The notes below the pieces were generated by a model. The model was not told the origin of the DNA. It ran no database searches and saw only the letters and a program-made list of their open reading frames with translations. DNA of 64,000 nucleotides from assembly GCA_023410055.1 (NCBI GenBank), contig JAEYQK010000118.1, forward strand, positions 21,708 to 85,707, given 5' to 3'. Each line of letters starts with the position of its first letter. The first letter of the stretch is position 1. Positions 1 to 6,798 of this stretch are shown piece after piece. This DNA comes from Acidobacteriota bacterium (GTDB lineage: Bacteria > Acidobacteriota > Terriglobia > Terriglobales > Acidobacteriaceae). The position numbers and the translations under genes are program-made.

Positions 1-1224
1 ACGCCGCTTTGTGTTCTGATTTCGTGGAAGTCGGTGCATGACCGCGTCAAGGAATTCTTTATCCTGCTGCTGGTGCTGCAAACCGCCCTCATCGGCGTCT
101 TCATTGCATTGGATCTCTTCCTGTTCTACTTCTTCTGGGAAGGCACGCTGATCCCGATGGCGCTGCTGATCGGAATGTACGGCCATGAGCGCCGAATATA
201 CGCGGCAGTCAAATTCTTCCTTTACACGATGGTTGCGTCGGTGTTCATGCTCGCCGCGATCATCTGGCTCTACGCCCAGACCAACAGCTTCGACTTCATC
301 GACATTCAGAAGGCGATCCAGGCAGGGCAGGTGCCCGGATTCGCCGCAGCGGCGCCATGGCTGTTCCTCGGCTTCTTTATCGCATTCGCGGTGAAGGTCC
401 CGCTATTCCCGCTGCATACGTGGCTGCCCGACGCCCACGTGGAGGCGCCAACGGCAGGTTCAGTGCTCCTCGCGGGCGTGCTCCTGAAGATGGGCACTTA
501 CGGTATGCTGCGCTTCAACCTCGGGCTCTTCCCCGAACAGGCGCGGCACAATGCGCCATGGATCATCGCACTGGCCATCATTGGTATCATCTATGGCGCA
601 CTTGTCGCGATGGTGCAGCCCAATTTGAAGAAACTGGTTGCCTACTCATCGGTCAGTCATCTCGGATTCGTCGTTCTCGGCATTTTCAGCTTCACCCAGA
701 TCGGATTGGCCGGTGCCGTCTTCGTAATGCTTGCGCACGGTGTATCGACGGGTGCGCTGTTCATGCTCTGCGGCATTCTCTACGAACGTCGTCATACGTA
801 CGACATTAAGGAATTCGGTGGACTGGCCACACCCATGCCTGTCTACGCGACCTTCTTCTTGTTCATCGTGCTCGCCTCGGTCGGCTTGCCGCTGCTGAAT
901 GGCTTCATCGGTGAATTCCTCGTTCTGAGCGGCGCCTTCCAGGCGAAGGCAATCTACGGAGTGCTGGCCGCCACAGGCGTGATCTGGAGCGCTGGATACT
1001 TGCTCTGGATGTACCAGCGCGTGTTCTACGGAAAGATCACGCACGACGTGAATTCAGCTGTGCCGGACCTTAGCGGTCGCGAGCAGGCGGCCTTGTGGCC
1101 AGTAGCAGTAGCCGCATTGGTAATGGGCGTAGTCCCCTTGCTCTGGCTCAGCGACATCAACCCGGCGGTCCAGAACGTGATTCAGCCCGTTGTACAGATG
1201 ACGACGCAGGTGATGGGACGATAA
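1..1224 (+). CDS. nuoM: NADH-quinone oxidoreductase subunit M (5'-truncated by window edge)
   Basis: Membrane subunit of respiratory complex I, one of the antiporter-like proton-pumping subunits. The frame is open from base 1 and reads through the GTG at 34, so the gene starts before the window. Conserved segments are visible: FFWEGTLIPM with the membrane glutamate, KVPLFPLHTWLPDAHVEAPT with the pumping lysine, and KKLVAYSSVSHLGFV. The chain is a run of hydrophobic helices typical of the Proton_antipo_M family. Its TAA is directly followed by the ATG of nuoN (TAAATG), so the two are co-transcribed and probably translationally coupled. Family assignment is secure; only the N-terminus is missing. 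Confidence 0.97.
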   Translation, partial: TPLCVLISWKSVHDRVKEFFILLLVLQTALIGVFIALDLFLFYFFWEGTLIPMALLIGMYGHERRIYAAVKFFLYTMVASVFMLAAIIWLYAQTNSFDFIDIQKAIQAGQVPGFAAAAPWLFLGFFIAFAVKVPLFPLHTWLPDAHVEAPTAGSVLLAGVLLKMGTYGMLRFNLGLFPEQARHNAPWIIALAIIGIIYGALVAMVQPNLKKLVAYSSVSHLGFVVLGIFSFTQIGLAGAVFVMLAHGVSTGALFMLCGILYERRHTYDIKEFGGLATPMPVYATFFLFIVLASVGLPLLNGFIGEFLVLSGAFQAKAIYGVLAATGVIWSAGYLLWMYQRVFYGKITHDVNSAVPDLSGREQAALWPVAVAALVMGVVPLLWLSDINPAVQNVIQPVVQMTTQVMGR

Positions 1225-2697
1225 ATGATTCCCACAAGCATAGATTACTTAAGCATCCTTCCTGAACTCATACTCAGCGTCTTTGGGATTCTTGTGATGA
1301 TCATCGAGCCGCTTCTTGGTCGCGACAATGATCGCAAGGCTCTCGGCTTCGTTGCCTTTATAGGCGCAGCGCTCGCGGTCGGGTCAACTTTCGTGCAGGC
1401 GCACATTCTCAACGCAAACGGACAAGGCCCGGTTAGCACGTTCTCCGGCATGGTCCGAATCGATGCCTTCGCGATCTTCTTTCATTTCGTTGTTACCGTT
1501 ATCGCCGCCGTCGTGATTCTCGCCTCTTTCGAGTACCTGAAGGTGCAGAAGCTTCGTGCCGGAGAATATTACGGACTGATCCTGTTTAGCACCGTCGGCA
1601 TGGCTCTGATGTCGTCTGCCGTCGAACTGGTGCTCGTGTTCATCGCCCTCGAGATTTCCTCGATCGCAACCTACGTCCTCGCCGGATTCCGGCGCCGTTC
1701 CGCAACCAGCATAGAGTCATCGCTGAAGTATTTTTTGCTTGGGTCCTTCGCGACCGCGTTCTTCCTCTACGGCGTTGCGCTGATGTTCGGCGCCACAGGC
1801 AAAACGAACATCTACGAGATCGCGACGCAGCTGCAGGGGCATGTCCCGACACTGGCCTACGTAGCCGTTGCGTTGATGATCGTCGGACTCGGGTTTAAGG
1901 TGGCCGCCGCTCCTTTTCACGTCTGGACGCCCGACGTTTACGAAGGCGCTCCGTCCCCTGTTGTTGCACTAATGTCGACTGGCCCGAAGGCGGCCGCCTT
2001 TGCGGTACTGCTGCGAGTACTGTTCGCCGCATCTGCACCCGGATGGTTCTGGATTATCTGGACCACTGCTGTCCTCTCGATGTTCATTGGCAACATTGGA
2101 GCCCTAGTCCAGAACAGCGTTAAGCGTATGCTGGCGTACTCGTCGATTGCACACGCCGGTTATCTCCTTGTTGCCTTTGCAGCGCTGCCGAAGGGTGGCA
2201 ACTACGACATCGGTGTTTCAGCTGCAATGTTCTACGCCGCCTCTTACGCCGCGATGAACGTCGGCGCATTCATCGTCATCAGCCACTTCGGATCTCTTGA
2301 CGAGCGCTACGTCACCATCGACGACTATGCCGGACTTGGGCGACGTCAGCCGATACTTGCACTTATCCTGACCATCTTCCTGATGTCCTTGATTGGGATA
2401 CCGATCACTGGTGGCTTCTTCGCCAAGTTCTACGTTTTCAGCGCGGCCCTGAAAGCCAATCTCGTCGGTCTTGTCATACTGGGCGTAATTAACAGCGCGA
2501 TCGGAGCTTACTATTACCTACGGGTCATCGTTGCGATGTACATGCGCGATCCACGCGAAGGCGTGCCGGTCACCCGCATTCCGATCAGCGTTGCCTGCTC
2601 GCTTGCCGTTTCAGTTATCGCTACGATTTACCTTGGCGTTCTGCCTGGACATGTGCTGGATTTCGCCGTCAAGTCGGCCCAGCAGATGCTCAAGTAG
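1225..2697 (+). CDS. nuoN: NADH-quinone oxidoreductase subunit N
   Basis: A 490-residue antiporter-like membrane subunit of complex I, full length for the family. Typical segments are ALEISSIATYVLAGF, FKVAAAPFHVWTPDVYEGAP and KRMLAYSSIAHAGYLLVAF, the last two carrying the conserved lysine and histidine of the proton path. The start codon abuts the nuoM stop. nuoN is usually the last gene of nuo operons and that holds here: the next gene lies on the other strand and ends only 33 bp away. No clear hairpin terminator was seen in the gap. Confidence 0.97.
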   Translation: MIPTSIDYLSILPELILSVFGILVMIIEPLLGRDNDRKALGFVAFIGAALAVGSTFVQAHILNANGQGPVSTFSGMVRIDAFAIFFHFVVTVIAAVVILASFEYLKVQKLRAGEYYGLILFSTVGMALMSSAVELVLVFIALEISSIATYVLAGFRRRSATSIESSLKYFLLGSFATAFFLYGVALMFGATGKTNIYEIATQLQGHVPTLAYVAVALMIVGLGFKVAAAPFHVWTPDVYEGAPSPVVALMSTGPKAAAFAVLLRVLFAASAPGWFWIIWTTAVLSMFIGNIGALVQNSVKRMLAYSSIAHAGYLLVAFAALPKGGNYDIGVSAAMFYAASYAAMNVGAFIVISHFGSLDERYVTIDDYAGLGRRQPILALILTIFLMSLIGIPITGGFFAKFYVFSAALKANLVGLVILGVINSAIGAYYYLRVIVAMYMRDPREGVPVTRIPISVACSLAVSVIATIYLGVLPGHVLDFAVKSAQQMLK

Positions 2698-2730
2698 CAA
2701 TTGCCGACAACAGCAGAGAGGGACTTCTTC

Positions 2731-3447
2731 TTACTCGATGGCAACGGCTATGTCTCTGTAAGAAAACAGCCAAGAGGCTAGAGCCCAGAGAATCGCCGAA
2801 TCTAGCAACGCCCAGAAAACGCTGCTCCAGACTGTATCCCAGCCCGTGGTGCTGCCCGCTGAGAAACTGAGAATGCCATCCATAAGGTAATAAACCGGCA
2901 GGATTTGGGACCATGCGCCTGCGGAAATGTGGGCAGCAATAGCGGGAGTCCCAAGGGCGAAGGCCGTTGCCGCAGTCGCGAACAGTGGGCTCAAGAAGGT
3001 TGAGAAGAACATCGCCACGGTCGCCGTGACCACAAAAGAGGTCATCAGTACGAGGATGACCCACCACAGTTGCGATTGTGTAAGGCCTGCGTTGCGAAAC
3101 ATCAGCGAGCCAGTGATGCCCATTGCGACACAGTACAGCGCGCCCGAGATGAGGACTCCAAGCAGAAGGCTGAAGATATAGTGGGGGCGACTGATGCCTT
3201 TAGACAACACTGCGAGAATCCTGCGCGATTTTCGTTCGTTATAGATGGCCGATGCCGACAGGAACGCAATGAAAGCTATTCCGTACACGGCCTGAGTCTT
3301 GAGGAAGAAGACGACATCATCGCTTACCAGCTTGTCGGTCCCGAGACCCGCGGCAAGGCTGCTGCCGATGACCCAGAGCATCAGCACGATGAGAGGCCAC
3401 CGCTGTTCGCGGATGAAGTTGGTCGCAATGACGAAGGTGGGCGTCAT
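2731..3447 (-). CDS. ABC transporter permease (ABC-2 type)
   Basis: A 238-residue hydrophobic protein with about six membrane segments, beginning near residue 17 (LIVLMLWVIGSSLAAG). The stretch SAIYNERKSRRILAVLSKGI resembles the cytoplasmic coupling loop of ABC-2 type permeases. Its ATG overlaps the stop of the upstream ATPase gene by 4 bp (ATGA), so the pair forms one exporter. The substrate cannot be told from sequence; drug, lipid or polysaccharide export and gliding-type systems are all possible. Confidence 0.85.
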   Translation of the reverse strand: MTPTFVIATNFIREQRWPLIVLMLWVIGSSLAAGLGTDKLVSDDVVFFLKTQAVYGIAFIAFLSASAIYNERKSRRILAVLSKGISRPHYIFSLLLGVLISGALYCVAMGITGSLMFRNAGLTQSQLWWVILVLMTSFVVTATVAMFFSTFLSPLFATAATAFALGTPAIAAHISAGAWSQILPVYYLMDGILSFSAGSTTGWDTVWSSVFWALLDSAILWALASWLFSYRDIAVAIE

Positions 3448-4403
3448 CGGCTCGAACCTTGAGCACGAGTGCCCACGCGCGAGACTAGTCGCTGCGGGCG
3501 AGCCGGTCCGACACTCGAAGTTAGTTGGACGAACAACTCTTCCAGGGTCCGGCGCACCGGATTGACGCGAGTCACTTCTCCGCCTGCATTCCAGATTCGC
3601 TGAATCGTCCGTTGTACGTCGGAACTCGGGACGATGAAACGGTAACCCGACTCGATCGCTTCCGCCTCGGGAATCACGTCCAGATTGCAGCCGGTCGCGA
3701 TGATCTCGGAGGCATTACTAGATTCGAGCAACTTACTTGTGCGACCGACGCGCACTAATCGACCGCGGTTCAAAATGGCAATTCGATCACAAATCAGCTC
3801 GATCTCGGAAAGAAGATGTGAGCTGAGAAATATCGTTTTTCCAGCGTTCCTAGCGGCCAACAGAATCTCGCGAACAGCCACCCGGTTCAGAGGATCCAGC
3901 GCAGACGTAGGTTCATCCAGAATCAGCAGTTCCGGATTGTTCACCAGTGCTTGAGCCAACCCGACGCGTTGGAGCATTCCACGCGAGAACTTGCCTATGT
4001 TTCTGCTGCCATCATTCTCAAGGTCTACTGCTTGAAGCACCTGTCGAACATTTCTTGCGAGTTGAGGATCGTGCATACCATTCAACTCGCCGTAGAGGCG
4101 AATCAGTTTGCATGCGGACCGATGATAGAGGGCTACGTGCTCGGCGAGGAATCCCACACGACGGCGAGTCCTGGCGTGTCCGAACGGTCGCCCAAGAAGG
4201 GTTCCGGCACCGCTGGTCGGTCGCATGAAGCCCATTGCGAGATGAATTGCTGTGGTCTTTCCGGCACCGTTGGGACCGAGGAAGCCAAAGATCTCCCCCT
4301 GCTCGACAGTCAGGTTGAAATCGTCTAGGGCCTGAATACTGCGCCTATTCCAGACGGAGTTGTACGTCTTTGTGACACCGACGAATTGCAGTACGGGCGC
4401 CAA
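3444..4403 (-). CDS. ABC transporter ATP-binding protein
   Basis: A 319-residue ABC ATPase that powers the adjoining permease. Walker A GPNGAGKT is at residues 43-50, the signature is the variant FSRGMLQR near 139-146, Walker B LLILDEPT is near 159-166, and the switch histidine lies in LSSHLLSE. About 100 extra residues follow the nucleotide-binding domain, as in the CcmA/NatA-like ATPases paired with ABC-2 permeases. It is first in a two-gene operon; upstream lies a 448-bp region holding a repeat. Confidence 0.93.
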   Translation of the reverse strand: MAPVLQFVGVTKTYNSVWNRRSIQALDDFNLTVEQGEIFGFLGPNGAGKTTAIHLAMGFMRPTSGAGTLLGRPFGHARTRRRVGFLAEHVALYHRSACKLIRLYGELNGMHDPQLARNVRQVLQAVDLENDGSRNIGKFSRGMLQRVGLAQALVNNPELLILDEPTSALDPLNRVAVREILLAARNAGKTIFLSSHLLSEIELICDRIAILNRGRLVRVGRTSKLLESSNASEIIATGCNLDVIPEAEAIESGYRFIVPSSDVQRTIQRIWNAGGEVTRVNPVRRTLEELFVQLTSSVGPARPQRLVSRVGTRAQGSSR

Positions 4404-4486
4404 GACACACTAGTTTCACTTTGGCGTGGCCGGAACGCAAGTCACGGGCGCGGTATGGCGGAGGTGGCAGCGACGGAGTTTAGGTA

Positions 4487-4594
4487 GTACCCCCTCCCCC
4501 TACCCTGATTTTTGTAAGTACTGGCAAACAAATAACTTAGCCAGCGTCACTGTGGCAGGTTGTGGACGTAAGTGTATGAACGACAAAGACTTAC
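4487..4594. repeat. C-rich tract plus two GTAAGT-N15-ACTTAC hairpin units
   Basis: A pyrimidine run GTACCCCCTCCCCCTACCC (4487-4505) is followed by two similar hairpins. Unit 1 is 4514-4540 (GTAAGT, 15-nt loop, ACTTAG). Unit 2 is 4568-4594 (GTAAGT, 15-nt loop, ACTTAC). The loops share the length and an A-rich right half (CAAAT, CAAAG). The spacing between the two units is 54 nt. A degenerate relative with a C-rich run occurs at 46405-46450. This looks like a dispersed intergenic repeat; whether it is transcribed is unknown. Confidence 0.55.
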
Positions 4595-4800
4595 CGTCTG
4601 CGACTGACTGTTTGGCGAATGCGAGCGGCACGAACCAGCTGCTACATCCAGAGTAGCAGAGTGAAACCACCAAACCCGACATCGGCACCGTGACGGTAAG
4701 TTATTGATTTAGCAGACGAATAGCTGCTCACTCGCAACGGCGATGGGTTGACAGGATGCCAGCGCCGGGCCTGAAGCTGTGGACACGCAAGTTCACCAAC

Positions 4801-4826
4801 AGCAAAGCCCCCGGTGTACGGGGGCT
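4801..4826 (-). terminator. Probable terminator after atpE
   Basis: A perfect 8-bp stem (AGCCCCCG at 4806-4813 with CGGGGGCT at 4819-4826, 5-nt loop) lies 25 bp after the atpE stop. On the minus strand it is followed by TTGCTGTTGG, a weak T tract. Position and stem strength suggest the end of the F0 operon transcript. Confidence 0.6.
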
Positions 4827-4851
4827 CGATTGCCGAACTGAGTTCGTCAGC

Positions 4852-5166
4852 TTACTTTACAACCTTCACGAAGATGATAACGAGGGTGAACAGCACGAGC
4901 GACTCGATGAAGGCGAGACCAAGAATCAGGGCAAGCTGAATTCCAGGGCGGGCGGCAGGATTGCGAGCCAAGCCTTCGCAGGCGGAGGAAGCGACCTTCG
5001 ACTGCCCAAGTGCTGCTAGCGCAACGGCGAGGGCCATAGCGAAACCAGAGGTGATTGCAACCCAGTTGACTGAGCTGGCGGCTGGGGCCGCGGCCTCAGT
5101 CTGCGCCAGGGCCGGCATTGCGACTAGAATTACGACGGCCAAGAGAACGAACATCAGTTTACGCAT
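4852..5166 (-). CDS. atpE: F0F1 ATP synthase subunit c
   Basis: A 104-residue proteolipid that forms the rotor ring of ATP synthase. The N-terminal ~30 residues (MRKLMFVLLAVVILVAMPA then LAQ) look like a cleavable signal peptide, making the protein longer than the usual ~80 residues. Helix 1 carries ALGQSKVASS, the loop is LARNPAARPG, and helix 2 carries the ion-binding glutamate in LAFIESLVLF. Gln in helix 1 and Glu-Ser in helix 2 match part of the sodium-type site, but the Thr and Tyr positions of that site are Leu and Phe. A good ribosome site (AAGGAG) precedes the ATG. Last gene of the F0 operon. Confidence 0.96.
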   Translation of the reverse strand: MRKLMFVLLAVVILVAMPALAQTEAAAPAASSVNWVAITSGFAMALAVALAALGQSKVASSACEGLARNPAARPGIQLALILGLAFIESLVLFTLVIIFVKVVK

Positions 5167-5249
5167 TGTGTTTCTCCTTCTATGAATCGCGATCAGTGGG
5201 TGGTTGGCACCATCCTCTTACAGGCGCCCTCACGCTGAAAGCGGAACCT

Positions 5250-6011
5250 TTAGTGCGCGTGCGCGGTAGCTTCGGATAAGTACACGGTAGCCAGCAGCAC
5301 GAAAATGTACGTCTGAATCAACGACACGCCGATGTGCAGTCCAAGAAAGATCACCGGGATACCGATTGGGATCAGCGATATGAAGACCAACGTCACCATG
5401 TCGCCCGCGAACATGTTCGCGAAAAGACGAACCGTAAGCGATAGAACGCGAGCAAGGTGGCTGAAAACCTCGATCGGAAACATGAGAACCGCAATACTGA
5501 TTCGGACCACCAGTGGAATGGAGCTGTCATCAACGGGACCGAGAAAGTGCTTCACGTAGCCGATCCCATTTGCCCTGAGTCCCTGGCTTTGGTAATAGAC
5601 CCATGTAACGAGGGCGCAACCCAATGGCACGGAGGGAACGGCAGTTGGCGACTCGAATCCAGGAATCAGGCCAAGCAAGTTGCATAACAAGATGTAGAAG
5701 CCGAGGGCGGTCAAGAAGGGGAGATACCGCTCATAGCCGTGCCCCATCATTTCGTGTGCGAGACCCGCAACAAAACCGTGAGCCCCCTCAAAGACATGCT
5801 GGATCGCGCCGGGATTCTCAACAGAAAGCCGAGTTCGAACTAACACGAATAGGGCGAAGAGCACGAGTACCACCAGCACCTGCATGGCAACATAATTAGT
5901 GATGGGAGCGGCGGGATACTGCACGTGAATGTGCATCGCCTGAAGCAAAGAAGTAACCGGACCTCCGAAGAGGCGGTTCAACAGGGCGGTAAACCAAAGT
6001 TGTTCCGGCAT
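5250..6011 (-). CDS. atpB: F0F1 ATP synthase subunit a
   Basis: A 253-residue membrane stator subunit that forms the two ion half-channels facing the c-ring. The essential arginine is seen in SLTVRLFANMFAGD. FYILLCNLLGLIPGFESPT is the conserved early membrane segment. It lies between atpI and atpE on the minus strand, as usual. No atpF, atpH, atpA, atpG, atpD or atpC follows, so the F1 and stalk genes must be elsewhere. Confidence 0.96.
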   Translation of the reverse strand: MPEQLWFTALLNRLFGGPVTSLLQAMHIHVQYPAAPITNYVAMQVLVVLVLFALFVLVRTRLSVENPGAIQHVFEGAHGFVAGLAHEMMGHGYERYLPFLTALGFYILLCNLLGLIPGFESPTAVPSVPLGCALVTWVYYQSQGLRANGIGYVKHFLGPVDDSSIPLVVRISIAVLMFPIEVFSHLARVLSLTVRLFANMFAGDMVTLVFISLIPIGIPVIFLGLHIGVSLIQTYIFVLLATVYLSEATAHAH

Positions 6012-6027
6012 CGAATTGATAACCCGT

Positions 6028-6468
6028 TTAGAGTCCGCGCCTCAGCGCGACAAATGTTTCGTATGCAGCCTCACACGAAGTAGCAACAACCGGTAGAAAC
6101 AGCGCGGTCAGCAATCCGTAGAGACTTCTCTCTGAAATTCTGAATATAGCATAAGCAACAACGGCCAATAAAGCATAGCGTAACAGGAACTTAGCGACGA
6201 TTCTGCCGCCGGATTCCCTACTGCTACCGGTCACGATTCTGTCGCCCAGAGCGTTGACAGCAGTTGTGAGCGACCGGAAGTTACTGAACGACAGCCCAGC
6301 TCCAACGAACCAGCCCAAAGCGAAACGGGTCCCCCAGAATGCCCAAACGACTGGAGTTCCGACGGCGCCCAGAACCCAGATCAACCGTGTGATTCTTGAG
6401 AGGGCGGCACCGAAGAAGGATTCGCTCGCGTCAAGAGTAACGGGACTTGACTCTGGTTCAGCTTTCAT
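6028..6468 (-). CDS. atpI: ATP synthase subunit I-like membrane protein
   Basis: A 146-residue protein with about four hydrophobic segments (for example TRLIWVLGAVGTPVVWAFW and ALLAVVAYAIF). Size, topology and position directly before atpB fit the AtpI/UncI family, which helps assemble the c-ring. Sequence similarity within that family is weak, so the call rests mainly on context. Its start overlaps the end of the upstream small gene by 11 bp. Confidence 0.75.
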   Translation of the reverse strand: MKAEPESSPVTLDASESFFGAALSRITRLIWVLGAVGTPVVWAFWGTRFALGWFVGAGLSFSNFRSLTTAVNALGDRIVTGSSRESGGRIVAKFLLRYALLAVVAYAIFRISERSLYGLLTALFLPVVATSCEAAYETFVALRRGL

Positions 6469-6697
6469 CGGAATTCGACGCTCGCAAGGCGATGCGGATC
6501 ATCTGCGTGAAACCAACAACGGCGCCGAAGATCAAGCCAACGATGTAGATCCACGTTGTGTGCAGATAGTGATCCAGCACCTTCCCGAGTATGAATCCTA
6601 GCAAAACGGCTGCCGGAATTATGAACCCAATCTCAGAATAGCGCGCAACGACAACCCAGGGGTTTGTCGAGTTGTCGTCTTTGCGCGGCACTGTCAC
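6458..6697 (-). CDS. atpZ: AtpZ/AtpI-family small membrane protein
   Basis: A 79-residue protein with two membrane helices (FIIPAAVLLGFILGKVLDH and IYIVGLIFGAVVGFTQMIR), the AtpZ pattern. AtpZ and AtpI are reported to support cation handling and c-ring assembly. It is the first gene of the F0 operon. The start codon is GTG at 6697, with a second GTG two codons on; no strong ribosome site is visible, so the exact start is uncertain. Confidence 0.78.
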   Translation of the reverse strand: MTVPRKDDNSTNPWVVVARYSEIGFIIPAAVLLGFILGKVLDHYLHTTWIYIVGLIFGAVVGFTQMIRIALRASNSDES

Positions 6698-6798
6698 TAG
6701 AAAAGGTTAACAGAAACGGCAGATGGAACGGTGCAATTCGATGTTCACATACTTCGAAGGCACTTTGCCTGCCAAGTCATGTTCTCGCAAACCAACTT

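Larger units (their letters stand above)
4404..4851. other. 448-bp intergenic region without a supported gene
   Basis: Lies between the start of the ABC ATPase gene and the end of atpE, both on the minus strand. No frame here has coding character. It holds a C-rich tract with two hairpin units (4487-4594) and a terminator-like hairpin after atpE (near 4806-4826). The ABC operon promoter should lie in the part nearest 4403, but no convincing -35/-10 pair was seen. Confidence 0.6.

Noticed and set aside
4426..4656. A 76-codon open frame in the intergenic region before the ABC operon
   Set aside because: It spans the hairpin repeat and C-rich tract, has no ribosome site and no coding character.
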